Below, piece by piece: positions 48,292 to 56,189 of a stretch of 56,776 bases of DNA; positions within the stretch are counted from its first letter, which is position 1; each line of letters begins with the position of its first letter. Below the pieces are notes generated by a model that was not told the DNA's origin, did not search any database, and saw only the letters and a program-made list of their open reading frames with translations. Location: the NCBI RefSeq assembly GCF_030680185.1, contig NZ_JAUXVZ010000009.1, forward strand, positions 1 to 56,776, written 5' to 3'. This stretch comes from Phenylobacterium sp. GTDB lineage: Bacteria > Pseudomonadota > Alphaproteobacteria > Caulobacterales > Caulobacteraceae. The position numbers and the translations under genes are program-made.

Positions 48292-49083
48292 ATGGGAATG
48301 AGCGGCATGACGGGACAGGTGGAACTTTTGACCGGGCGGGAGCGGGAGTGCCTGCGCCTGGTCGATCGGCATTTCAGCTCCAAGCAGATCGCCCGAGAGC
48401 TCGGCATGTCGAAGACCTCGGTCGACACCTATTGCGATCGCGCCCGCGCCAAGCTGGGCGTCGGCGACCGCTACCACGCCGCCCGCCTGCTGGCTGACCA
48501 TGAGCGCGCCACCCAGGGGCTTGACCCTGTCCTGACCGCGTCAGGACAGGACGCGGTCAGGACAGACGAAGCGCGCCGCCCATGGTCGGATCTGGCCTCA
48601 TCAGGAGGCGAGACCCATGAAGCACTGGAACGGCGAGGACGGCCGGACAGACGACGGACGAGCGGCGGCGAACCGCGCAGCGGTGAACCGGGCCATCCAC
48701 CTGAGACGCGAGATCGAGGCCTTCGAGGCAAGGTGGCCGACACCCTCGCCGCCGGCGGCGTCGATGCCGGGTTTCTGCTGGAGCCAACTGGAGCGCCAGC
48801 TGACCGATCTGGCGGCTACGCCGACCCAGGCCGACATGGTCCCGCATCTGATCTCGGCCACCCGCAAACTGGCGGCCTTCAAGCCCCCCGAGATGGTCAT
48901 GAGGGAAATCCTCTGCATCACCTGGGTGCTGCTGGACGAGAACTTCCACCCTGGCGAAGCGGACGAACAGATGGCCTAGGACCGCTTGCGCGGATCGGCC
49001 TGATCCTCGCCATCGCCATCGGTTCGGCCCTCGCCTTCGGGGGCGTCCTGGCGGGGCTTCAGGCTCTGAGCACGCTGATCTGA
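48292..49083 (+). CDS. LuxR-type HTH protein with C-terminal membrane anchor
   Basis: 263 codons. The N-terminal 75 residues are a LuxR/GerE helix-turn-helix (LTGRERECLRLVDRHFSSKQ, ARELGMSKTSVDTYCDRARA). The C-terminal 30 form a single membrane helix (IGLILAIAIGSALAFGGVLA), an architecture common in small Caulobacterales regulators. The middle (about codons 95-230) is Gly/Arg/Pro-rich and looks like out-of-frame sequence, because another gene with its own strong ribosome-binding site occupies 48617-48979 in the next frame. Codons 1, 3 or 6 could be the start. Confidence 0.7.
   Translation: MGMSGMTGQVELLTGRERECLRLVDRHFSSKQIARELGMSKTSVDTYCDRARAKLGVGDRYHAARLLADHERATQGLDPVLTASGQDAVRTDEARRPWSDLASSGGETHEALERRGRPDRRRTSGGEPRSGEPGHPPETRDRGLRGKVADTLAAGGVDAGFLLEPTGAPADRSGGYADPGRHGPASDLGHPQTGGLQAPRDGHEGNPLHHLGAAGRELPPWRSGRTDGLGPLARIGLILAIAIGSALAFGGVLAGLQALSTLI
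48617..48979 (+). CDS. Unknown 120-residue protein nested inside the LuxR-type gene
   Basis: The frame is +1 relative to the surrounding gene. AGGAGG stands nine bases before the ATG. The product has a natural amino-acid mix with helical segments (HLRREIEAFEARWP, MVPHLISATRKLAAF, PPEMVMREILCITWVLLDEN). I do not recognise the family. The better composition in this frame than in the enclosing one argues that it is a real coding sequence. Confidence 0.68.
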   Translation: MKHWNGEDGRTDDGRAAANRAAVNRAIHLRREIEAFEARWPTPSPPAASMPGFCWSQLERQLTDLAATPTQADMVPHLISATRKLAAFKPPEMVMREILCITWVLLDENFHPGEADEQMA

Positions 49084-49184
49084 AGCCGCGCCGCCCTTCG
49101 CCGGCGGCGGACCACCCCGACCCATAGACCCAACCCAAGACCCATCAGACCCGCGGCGCCCTGCGCGCGGGAAGGAGACCCCTC

Positions 49185-49541
49185 ATGCTCAAGCAACGTC
49201 GCCAATACGCCGACCAGGTCGCCGCCAGCCTGTTCGAGGCCGAGACCGCCATCGACGCCGCCCTGGCCAAGACCGCCGCCCTGGCCGGCGTCATGCCGGG
49301 CCTGCGCGCCCAGGCCGGCCTCTCGGCCCTGATCGGCCAGGAGGCCGTGGAGTGGACCAGCCGCTCCATCACCGCCCTGGCCGAGGCCCGCCGCGCCGTG
49401 ATCGAAGCGCACAAGGAGCTCAGCCTGGCCCAGAAGCAGATCGGCCTCGGCGCCGTGCTGTATGGCGACGGCGCGCCCAAGCCCCACGAACCGGCCCGGG
49501 CCCCGAGCCTGCGGGCGGTGCGGGACGCCAGCGCGGCCTGA
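49185..49541 (+). CDS. Small helical protein of unknown function
   Basis: A 118-residue, Ala-rich and largely alpha-helical protein without signal peptide or membrane helix. The sequence has features of a phasin-like or coiled-coil protein: YADQVAASLFEAETAIDAAL, EWTSRSITALAEARRAVIEA and HKELSLAQKQIGLG. I recognise no established domain. AAGGAGA lies shortly upstream of the ATG, which makes translation likely. It follows the LuxR-type gene by 101 bases on the same strand. Confidence 0.75.
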   Translation: MLKQRRQYADQVAASLFEAETAIDAALAKTAALAGVMPGLRAQAGLSALIGQEAVEWTSRSITALAEARRAVIEAHKELSLAQKQIGLGAVLYGDGAPKPHEPARAPSLRAVRDASAA

Positions 49542-49579
49542 TCGCGCCAGAGCTGAACACCTTTGGCGAACCGCTTTTC

Positions 49580-49607
49580 GGCCGGCGCCTTTCCGGAGGC
49601 GCCGGCC
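49580..49607 (+). terminator. GC-rich hairpin without U tract
   Basis: Perfect 11-base-pair stem GGCCGGCGCCT/AGGCGCCGGCC with a TTCCGG loop, 38 bases after the small helical protein gene. It lacks a following T run, so it is either a weak terminator or an mRNA 3'-end stabiliser. Confidence 0.45.
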
Positions 49608-49657
49608 TCTGCCACCCTGGCGCGACGACAGCCGCCAGCCCCAGGGGGACTTAGAGC

Positions 49658-50104
49658 TTGTATTTCGCCGTCCTGCCCCAGCAGATCTGGCTCGTGGCCA
49701 TGGCGCTGGTCTCCGGCGCAGCCCTATGGCGCGGCGGCGCGCCGGAAAAGCAGGCCGCGGTGGCCAATGTGGCCGCCTGGTTCCTGACGCCGCTGACCTA
49801 CGACACCGACGCCACCGGCCTCCAGTGGGGGGTGCTCGGGGTAGACGCGCTGTTTCTCGGCTTTCTCCTGTGGCTGGCCCTGACCACCAACCGGCTCTGG
49901 CTGCTGTTCGCCACCGCCTTCCAGCTCCTGGGCATCCTCACCCACCTCGCCATGGTCGCCGACAGCGGCGTGCCGGCCCTGCCCTATCGCTGGGGCCTGG
50001 TGATCTGGAGCTATCTGGTCCTGGCCGCCCTAGGGGTGGGGACCCTCGTTCACCGACGTCAGCCGCTCAGGGCCGGCGCCGTCTCCAGTCCCACCCGCCG
50101 ATAG
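49658..50104 (+). CDS. Integral membrane protein of unknown function
   Basis: A 148-residue protein with four predicted helices (QQIWLVAMALVSGAALWRGG, WGVLGVDALFLGFLLWLALT, RLWLLFATAFQLLGILTHLA, WGLVIWSYLVLAALGVGTLV). The start is a TTG with CAGGGGGA eight bases before. No family is recognised by name, but the layout is common in Caulobacter/Phenylobacterium. Its 3' end overlaps the comM 3' end by 46 bases on opposite strands. Confidence 0.72.
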   Translation: MYFAVLPQQIWLVAMALVSGAALWRGGAPEKQAAVANVAAWFLTPLTYDTDATGLQWGVLGVDALFLGFLLWLALTTNRLWLLFATAFQLLGILTHLAMVADSGVPALPYRWGLVIWSYLVLAALGVGTLVHRRQPLRAGAVSSPTRR

Positions 50105-50757
50105 ATCAGCGCCTCAGCCAGGTGGACCCGGCGGACGTCGGCGGCGCCTTCCAGGTCGGCGATGGTGCGGGCCAAGCGCAGGGTCCGGGTCCAGCCGCGG
50201 GCGGTAAGGCCGGCGGCTTCGGCGGCCTTGGACAAAAGCGCCCGGGCCGGGGCGTCCAGATTGGCGATGGCGTCCAGGCGGTCGCCGGAAGCCTGGGCGT
50301 TCAGGGGCGCGGCGGTCTCGCCGGCCTCTGCGGCGCGCGCCAGCTGGACCTGCCGGGCCAGGGCGACGCGGGCGGCGGCCTCGGGCGTGCCTTGGGCTGG
50401 CGGCGGCAGGGCCATGTCGGCGGCCGTCACCGGCGGAACCTCCACCACCAGGTCCATGCGGTCCATCATCGGGCCGGAGATCTTGCGCTGGTAGTCGCTC
50501 TGGCAGCGAGGCGCCCGGCCACAGGCGCCGCGGCCCGGCCCGCCGACCCCGCAGCGGCAGGGATTCATCGCCGCCACCAGCTGGAACCTCGCCGGATAAC
50601 GGACATGGGCGTTGGCCCGGGCCACCACCACCTCGCCGGTCTCAAGCGGCTGGCGCAGACTGTCCAGGGCCTGGGCCGAGAATTCCGGCAACTCGTCGAG
50701 GAACAGCACGCCATTGTGCGCCAGGGAGACCTCGCCGGGCTTGGCCTTCAGGCCGCC
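50059..50757 (-). pseudogene. comM: comM (yifB) Mg-chelatase-like ATPase, 5' part removed by transposon
   Basis: Only the C-terminal 230 or so residues of a roughly 510-residue AAA+ protein are in view: GGLKAKPGEVSLAHNGVLFLDELPEFS (Walker B), the sensor NPCRCG, and the Mg-chelatase C-terminal domain ending at TGA 50059. The N-terminal Lon-like domain and Walker A should lie beyond the transposon. The reading frame is cut at about 50757, immediately inside TGT of the element. ComM is a branch-migration helicase needed for natural transformation, so its loss could reduce DNA uptake. Confidence 0.92.
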
Positions 50758-50820
50758 TGTGAACTTGCAAAAGACGATGTCCCTAGGGGCGGATCTGGCA
50801 AGTTAGAAAGGAAACAGGCG
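50758..50820. repeat. Left transposon end with dyad AACTTGC...CCCTAGGG...GCAAGTT
   Basis: TGT (50758) opens the element. AACTTGC at 50762-50768 and GCAAGTT at 50798-50804 flank the self-complementary CCCTAGGG at 50781-50788. A candidate TnsB binding arrangement that also overlaps the tnsA leader (ribosome site AAAGGA at 50807-50812). Confidence 0.55.
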
Positions 50821-51582
50821 ATGCCCCGTGCCCAACAGCCAGTGTCTTCATTTCGCAAAGCCAAGCACTTGAAGACCCTAGTTTCACGCGTGGATGCAGA
50901 GTGGCTCAGTGTCGCGCCAGCGCCCCGGCAAATCAGCGCCGTGCGTGGTCACCTAAGGGCGCCGCCCGCCGGCGATTATGTGGGATTCGAGTCTGCGCTT
51001 GAGCGTGACTTTCTCATCGCGTGCCGCACCGAGCATCGGATCGGCACCGTTCACGCGCAGCAGTTGGTGATCAGGTTCACTGACCGGCGAACTGGCAAAC
51101 GCCGGCGCTATACCCCTGATTTCGTCATCACTTCCGCGCCAGGTGCCGATCTTCGCTGGCAAAAGGCCGTGATCGAGGTGAAGGCGTGGTCGGACCTCGT
51201 GAGATCAAGATGGGAGCGAAGAGCAGCCTACGCCGCCGCAAGGCTCTGGTGCCTGGAGCAGGAGGGGGTCCACTTCCGCATCGTAACCGACCGGCAGCTC
51301 ACCGGGCCCTGGATGCAGAACGCGCGTCTTCTGTCCGGTCATATCGACATGCCAGTCAGTATTGAATTGCTGGAGCGCTGCCGTTCGCTACTGCGAGTAC
51401 GTCCCCACTGGATTGTCTCCGAGCTACTCGCCTGCGCACAGCAAGAGGGTCTTAACCCCAGTTCGGTACTTCCAGTCATCTACAGGATGGTGGCTCACGG
51501 CGAGCTTTGGTTCGACCGAACCCATCGAGTCGAGCTCGGGACTCTGGTGACCGTTGGAATACCGTGGGGACTACGAACGTAA
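50821..51582 (+). CDS. tnsA: TnsA-like endonuclease
   Basis: 253 residues. TnsA cuts the 5' ends of Tn7-family elements, working as a heteromer with TnsB so that transposition is cut-and-paste. The N-terminal restriction-like nuclease shows the catalytic set: VGFESALERDFL with E57 (or E61), D100 in RYTPDFVI, and E119-x-K121 in AVIEVKAWSD. A C-terminal helical part follows that, in Tn7, contacts TnsC. AAAGGA lies ahead of the ATG. The stop overlaps the next gene by 29 bases. Confidence 0.93.
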   Translation: MPRAQQPVSSFRKAKHLKTLVSRVDAEWLSVAPAPRQISAVRGHLRAPPAGDYVGFESALERDFLIACRTEHRIGTVHAQQLVIRFTDRRTGKRRRYTPDFVITSAPGADLRWQKAVIEVKAWSDLVRSRWERRAAYAAARLWCLEQEGVHFRIVTDRQLTGPWMQNARLLSGHIDMPVSIELLERCRSLLRVRPHWIVSELLACAQQEGLNPSSVLPVIYRMVAHGELWFDRTHRVELGTLVTVGIPWGLRT

Positions 51583-53308
51583 GAATGCCCAGCCGCCCAT
51601 AGGCGCGCCTCACGACATCTCGTTCCTATCGCCGGAACAGCTCGCAGAAGCCGAGCGTCGTCGTGACGTTATCGTGGAGCTTGAGGCTGGCTCAAAGTTC
51701 GACGCGGAGACCGTTGGAGCTGCGGCTGCGAAGTTCGGCGCGGGCCTGCGCCAATTCAACCGGTACCGACGAGCGTTCCGAGAAACTGACAAACTCACAA
51801 GCCTGCTGCCGGGTCAAAGCTCCGGGGGGCGCGGCAAGACACGCAAGGATCCTCGCGTGGATGAGGTGGTCGCGGAGGTGCGCCTCGAATACGACCGGTA
51901 CCTGCCGGCCGCCACGCCCGGTCAGCACTACAGCGAGGTAAAGCGTCGCCTCAAGAAGGAAGGCATCAAGGTCTGCACCGAGACGATCCGCAGTCGCTAT
52001 AAGGGGGTCCCCCTGCGGCAGCGTGAGGCGCGGCGGTACGGAAAGAAGTACGCGCGCGAGCGCCGCGAGGCCCTCAAAGGAAAGACACCTCCGACCTCAT
52101 TTCCGCTCGAGCGAGTCCAGATCGACCACACGCTCGTCGACGTGGTCTGCACCGGCGATCACGATCGGGAATACATCGGCCGCCCGTGGGTGACGTTTGC
52201 GATCGACGAGCACACGCGGGTCATCCTCGCGTTCGTCCTCTCGTGGGAATATCCGAATGCGACCACGGTCGCGCTCCTGCTTGCACGAGCGCTGACGCCA
52301 AAGGAGGACTGGCTCGCCTCCATAGACTCCCCCGTGAGCTACCCCGTCTGGGGGAAGATGGACCGCATCTTCGTCGACAATGCCGGTGAGCTAAGCTCGG
52401 CCGCTGTCGTCCTCGGCTGCAAGGAAAACAACATCGCGCCGCCGGAGAGAAGGCCAAAAGGCCTTCCTCACTTTGGGGGCATCATCGAACGTTTCATCGG
52501 CACCGCGATGCGCAACATGCGCCTACTGCGGGGGCAGACGGCGGAGCGGCGTGGCTTCGGCAAGGAACGCACGCGCAATCCGAACGAAACTGCCGAGATG
52601 AGCCGCCTGGACCTTGAACGTTGGCTGCTCGAGAAGATCTGTGAGCAGTATCATCGCAAGCCACACAAAGGAATTGGAAACCAAGCCCCGATCAAAGCCT
52701 GGGAAAGAGGGATCTACGGTACTGAACGGCGCCCTGGCCGGGGCCTGGCGCCAGTGGCGAACAAGACCAAGGTGTTCCTCGATTTTGCCGAAGTGCAATG
52801 GCGGACGATCCAGCGATATGGCGTGCGCTGGGATGATGCCGAGTATTGGGATGATGTGCTGCAGCCGTTACTGGATCGGGGCAGCAAGCAGAGGTACGCG
52901 TTCAAACGCAACCCGTACGATATTGCGCGCATCTGGTTCAAAAACCCAGAAGACGGCGAATACTACGAACTTCGCAGCAGAGATATCACGCTGCCGAGCA
53001 TCTCGGCTGCGGAGTACAGGGTAGAGCGAAGGCGGCGTCGAGCCGCGGGCGATGAATCCGACGCGCCAGCAATCGAGGCGTCCATCGAGCGCGTGAGGCA
53101 GATGGAGGAAGATGCCCGGAGCAAGACCAGTCGCCATCGCCGTCGTTTGAATGCGCAGAAGCGCGAGGACCGCAGGAAGTTGGTGGACGAAGTGACGCCC
53201 TACGCCGCGCCTATCGCACCGCCAGCACCTGCGCCCACTTCTGCCCAGCAGCCCGAACCGACCGACAGCAGCCGGCGCAGAGCTGTCGTCTTCAAGGTGG
53301 CAGAATGA
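51554..53308 (+). CDS. tnsB: TnsB/TniA-type DDE transposase
   Basis: 584 residues. It contains N-terminal helix-turn-helix segments (LPGQSSGGRGKTRKDPR region), then the Mu/rve-type catalytic core with D191 in VQIDHTLVDVV, D275 in FVDNAGELSS and E312 in GIIERFIGTAMR. A Mu-type C-terminal domain and a basic Arg-rich tail (about 490-545) follow, the part expected to touch TnsC. TTG at 51554 is the likely start because no other in-frame codon precedes the conserved HTH part. The last four bases overlap the TnsC gene. Confidence 0.94.
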   Translation: MEYRGDYERKNAQPPIGAPHDISFLSPEQLAEAERRRDVIVELEAGSKFDAETVGAAAAKFGAGLRQFNRYRRAFRETDKLTSLLPGQSSGGRGKTRKDPRVDEVVAEVRLEYDRYLPAATPGQHYSEVKRRLKKEGIKVCTETIRSRYKGVPLRQREARRYGKKYARERREALKGKTPPTSFPLERVQIDHTLVDVVCTGDHDREYIGRPWVTFAIDEHTRVILAFVLSWEYPNATTVALLLARALTPKEDWLASIDSPVSYPVWGKMDRIFVDNAGELSSAAVVLGCKENNIAPPERRPKGLPHFGGIIERFIGTAMRNMRLLRGQTAERRGFGKERTRNPNETAEMSRLDLERWLLEKICEQYHRKPHKGIGNQAPIKAWERGIYGTERRPGRGLAPVANKTKVFLDFAEVQWRTIQRYGVRWDDAEYWDDVLQPLLDRGSKQRYAFKRNPYDIARIWFKNPEDGEYYELRSRDITLPSISAAEYRVERRRRRAAGDESDAPAIEASIERVRQMEEDARSKTSRHRRRLNAQKREDRRKLVDEVTPYAAPIAPPAPAPTSAQQPEPTDSSRRRAVVFKVAE

Positions 53309-54234
53309 CTGACGTTCACCAGCGCCAGCTGACAAGCGCAGCGCGTGAGGCCCTTGCAGGCGACGACAGGCTAACGCGGGCGTTGCTAGCAAAGCGCAAG
53401 CACTTCATCGAGCACCGCTTTGCGTCCGCGATCGAGGATCGTCTATCGGAGGCGCTAGAGGACTATCCGACGGACGGCGACAGTCACTTCCTCATCGTTG
53501 GCGATAGCGGCATGGGAAAGACCAAGCTGGTGAAGCACTTCATGCGGATGCACGGCGTCGAATGGCCGCTTCCTGAGGGGAAAAAGGAAGTGCCTATCCT
53601 CATGGTGGGTCTTGTCTCGCCGTCCCCAAGGGGCTTCTTGGCCACCATCTTGGAGACGCTGGGCTCTCCGTATCCGAGAACCGGCAGCCACGAGACCCTG
53701 TATCCGCTCGTTCTTCGATTGCTTCGGAGTGTAGGCCTGAAGGTTCTCATCATCGATGAGATCCACCACATCAAGTTAGGCCGCCGCGACGAGCGTGAAC
53801 GGACGCTGATCCTGATCAAGCAGCTCGGCAACGACCTTGGCGTCACGATCATCGGGTGTGGGACGTCCGACGCCCTGCGGGCGATCCAGCTGGACCCCCA
53901 GCTTGAGCGCAGGTTCGAGCCGTTGGCGCTCGGGCGTTGGCGGGACGACGACGATGGCTGGGGCCTATTGAACGCGATCGAGGCCACAATTCCCTTGGAA
54001 GAGCCCTCATATCTCTCCGATGAGAAGACAGCCCGGTGGATCTTCGCTGAAACCGAAGGGCTTACGGGAGAGATCGACAGGATGATCCGCCGCGCCGCGG
54101 TGAAGGCGATTGGATCCGAGCGGCCGCTCCTCGACCTGGCCTTCTTGAAATCCTTGCCCTGGATCAGGCCATCGAAGCGGCGCAAGACGTCTGAGGACGT
54201 GCTTAGGCGCGATCGGCCGCAGATGGCCTTCTAA
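53305..54234 (+). CDS. tnsC: TnsC/TniB AAA+ target-selection ATPase
   Basis: 309 residues. Walker A is GDSGMGKT at 66-73, Walker B is VLIIDEIHH with D151-E152, and sensor-like GVTIIGCGTSDALRAI and Arg-rich LERRFEPLALGRW follow. TniB family members form filaments on DNA and carry the choice of target from TniQ to the transposase. It starts in an ATGA overlap with tnsB, so the two proteins are translationally coupled. Its small size fits Tn5053/Tn6022-like elements rather than the 555-residue TnsC of Tn7. Confidence 0.93.
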   Translation: MTDVHQRQLTSAAREALAGDDRLTRALLAKRKHFIEHRFASAIEDRLSEALEDYPTDGDSHFLIVGDSGMGKTKLVKHFMRMHGVEWPLPEGKKEVPILMVGLVSPSPRGFLATILETLGSPYPRTGSHETLYPLVLRLLRSVGLKVLIIDEIHHIKLGRRDERERTLILIKQLGNDLGVTIIGCGTSDALRAIQLDPQLERRFEPLALGRWRDDDDGWGLLNAIEATIPLEEPSYLSDEKTARWIFAETEGLTGEIDRMIRRAAVKAIGSERPLLDLAFLKSLPWIRPSKRRKTSEDVLRRDRPQMAF

Positions 54235-55200
54235 GTGGAGAGTCGGCGGCTTTGGCCATGGCGGCCTGCGATCTACGACGATGAGTTGCTATCTTCGTGG
54301 CTTCGCAGGGTGGCTCTTGGAAACGCCCTGAAGGTGCACTCCTTCTGCCATGCGGTCTGGCCTGGCGTGCAGCTTTGGAACCGCGATCTCGACGCCCTTG
54401 CCCCAGAGATCGTGCTCGAGGATATGGCGGCGCACACCGGCGTGGCAATTGATCGGGTCCGTGACACCACGCTCCACCGCTTGAATGGCCTTCTCTACGA
54501 AGGGGTGCGAGTGATCGGATCGACCGATTGGCTGCTGCCCATCGGCGTTTATCACCGCACCCGAAGGCGGCCTGGCCTGCAGTGGTGCCCATCTTGCCTA
54601 CGCGAAGACCAGCAGCCCTACTACCGCATGCGATGGCGCCTCGCCCTCGCGAGCACATGCCCCTCCCATGGCGTGGTCCTCGCCGACCGTTGCCATGAAT
54701 GCGCAAGGCCTGCCTCGCCTCATCGCGGTGCGGACCCGCTATGCGATACGTGCTACGCGGATCGTCGCGAGCACCCCGTTTCCCCGGCCGACTCCAGGGC
54801 GCTTCAGCTGGAGCACAGGCTCTTCGCCCTGCTTGACCCAGCCACCCCGCCGCGCAACGAACTGGAGTGTCTGCATCCCCTATCGCTGTTCGGCCTGATG
54901 AGGCAGGTCGTAACGACGATTGGCGTTGGCGAGCGCTCTCAACGGCTGCGCGATGGGATTGCTGCCCAATGGGGCGGTGACCCCGCGCCACCTGCCGTAA
55001 GGCAACTGGAATTCATGGGCAGTGAGGAGCGTCACCGGCTGATGGGGCTGGCGGCGCGTGCGATGTACGGCTGGCCCTGGATGTTCGTCGCCCATTGCGC
55101 AGACGCGGGCGTCTGGAAGTCTTGGGCGTTCGGTGAGCGTCGATACAACCGCGCTCCCTTCGCCTACGCCGACCCGGTTATCAGGTATCTGAGTGTGTAG
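54235..55200 (+). CDS. tniQ: TniQ family target-recognition protein
   Basis: 321 residues, starting at a GTG directly after the TnsC stop. The N-terminal TniQ helix (WRPAIYDDELLSSWLRRVAL) precedes two zinc-finger sets: C118-x2-C121 with C142-x2-H145, and C153-x2-C156 with C170-x2-C173. TniQ/TnsD proteins recognise the attachment site; this is the likely determinant of comM targeting. It is shorter than TnsD of Tn7 (508 residues), so the C-terminal DNA-binding part is limited. Confidence 0.93.
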   Translation: MESRRLWPWRPAIYDDELLSSWLRRVALGNALKVHSFCHAVWPGVQLWNRDLDALAPEIVLEDMAAHTGVAIDRVRDTTLHRLNGLLYEGVRVIGSTDWLLPIGVYHRTRRRPGLQWCPSCLREDQQPYYRMRWRLALASTCPSHGVVLADRCHECARPASPHRGADPLCDTCYADRREHPVSPADSRALQLEHRLFALLDPATPPRNELECLHPLSLFGLMRQVVTTIGVGERSQRLRDGIAAQWGGDPAPPAVRQLEFMGSEERHRLMGLAARAMYGWPWMFVAHCADAGVWKSWAFGERRYNRAPFAYADPVIRYLSV

Positions 55201-55451
55201 GGACCCCTGAGGAGTTCGCCACGATCCGTGGCTCGCCCCCTCTAATGCGCGCTGGCCCATTCGCTTGAGATGGTTGCACAACTCGACGGCGACGGCCGCT
55301 GCCCCGAATGGTTGCGAGTACATGAAGCTCGGCGCTAGCTCCAAGCTTGGCCAGGGGGTCAGGTCAAGGTCAGTCCTTTCTAACTCTCGTAGCTCCGCTG
55401 ACTCGGCCGCTATGCGCGTGGCCGACCGAGAGTCGCCTGCTAAGCTGAGGA
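55201..55451. other. Gap between transposition genes and cargo
   Basis: 251 bases. I see no convincing gene, repeat or terminator in it; there is a short T-rich region near 55375-55385. It divides the transposition module from the cargo. Confidence 0.45.
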
Positions 55452-56099
55452 ATGCTCCCGAATCGCTACCGTTTTCTTCTAAGCCTGCTGTTCGTGGGAG
55501 CCGCGACCGGACTCGCGCTTATTAGCGTCCCGGCGGCCACTGTCGGGGTCTGCGCGGTCATTCTTGCGGTTCTCTACCCAAAGCTGGAGTCGGTGATCGA
55601 GTTCTCCTTCGGCCCCCTCAAAGCAAAGCTTGAGCGCAGCATCAGCGAGTCCGAGCAATTGCTGCAGGATGTTCGCTCACTGGCCGTAACCACAGCTAGA
55701 GTGGCAGCTTCCACGGCAGCAAGGTCAGGGCGCAAGTCGCCGCCAACAGACTGGGCCTTCAGGGCGACGAAAGAACTGGAAGGTCATCTCCTCAAACTCG
55801 GTGCGAGTGACCATGACCTTTTTGCTTGCCGGCAAGACATCGTGCGTTTCGGCATTCGAGATCTGGGCGTGCATGCGACCTGGGTGTCTACATATACCAC
55901 CAACACCGTCTTCCACGCCGAGCGCGAGATGATGATCAGCGAGGGCGAGGTCGCCGACCCGGGCGCGGTTGAGAGCTTCCTGCGGAGGTACGAGGCACTG
56001 GACGGGACGCGGGAAGAGATGATCGCCGAGATGCGATGGATGATCGAAAACAACGACGTCCGGGAGAGGGCGCACGTGTTGCTCGGCCGATCCGTTTAG
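55452..56099 (+). CDS. Membrane-anchored coiled-coil protein, transposon cargo
   Basis: 215 residues. Two N-terminal membrane helices (FLLSLLFVGAATGLALISVP, TVGVCAVILAVLYPKLESVI) are followed by a charged helical stretch (KAKLERSISESEQLLQDVRS) and a soluble C-terminal domain (TKELEGHLLKLGASDHDLFA). I do not recognise the family. Position in a transposon next to an Abi-like gene raises the possibility of a defence or sensing role, but this is a guess. GAGG lies very near the ATG. Confidence 0.7.
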   Translation: MLPNRYRFLLSLLFVGAATGLALISVPAATVGVCAVILAVLYPKLESVIEFSFGPLKAKLERSISESEQLLQDVRSLAVTTARVAASTAARSGRKSPPTDWAFRATKELEGHLLKLGASDHDLFACRQDIVRFGIRDLGVHATWVSTYTTNTVFHAEREMMISEGEVADPGAVESFLRRYEALDGTREEMIAEMRWMIENNDVRERAHVLLGRSV

Positions 56100-56189
56100 A
56101 GGTCCGAACGCTCGCACCTCTACCGTGCACTTAGGTGCAGAGCGTCAGCGCCTGCCAAGCGCATTGACCCCGGCTCTGATCCATAGACC

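Noticed and set aside
48557..49138. A 193-codon minus-strand frame across the nested-gene region
   Set aside because: Arg/Gly-rich with no recognisable start signal; it is the antisense of the nested gene.
49462..51582. A 706-codon plus-strand frame covering the comM region and tnsA
   Set aside because: Upstream of 50821 it is Arg/Pro-rich shadow of comM on the other strand; tnsA has its own ribosome-binding site and ATG at 50821.
50821..55200. CRISPR-associated transposon (CAST)
   Set aside because: No Cas effector or CRISPR repeats appear in the visible 6 kb, and the insertion in comM is explained by TniQ-directed targeting.
54880..55344. A 154-codon minus-strand frame overlapping tniQ
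   Set aside because: Antisense to the zinc-finger protein with no motif or start signal.
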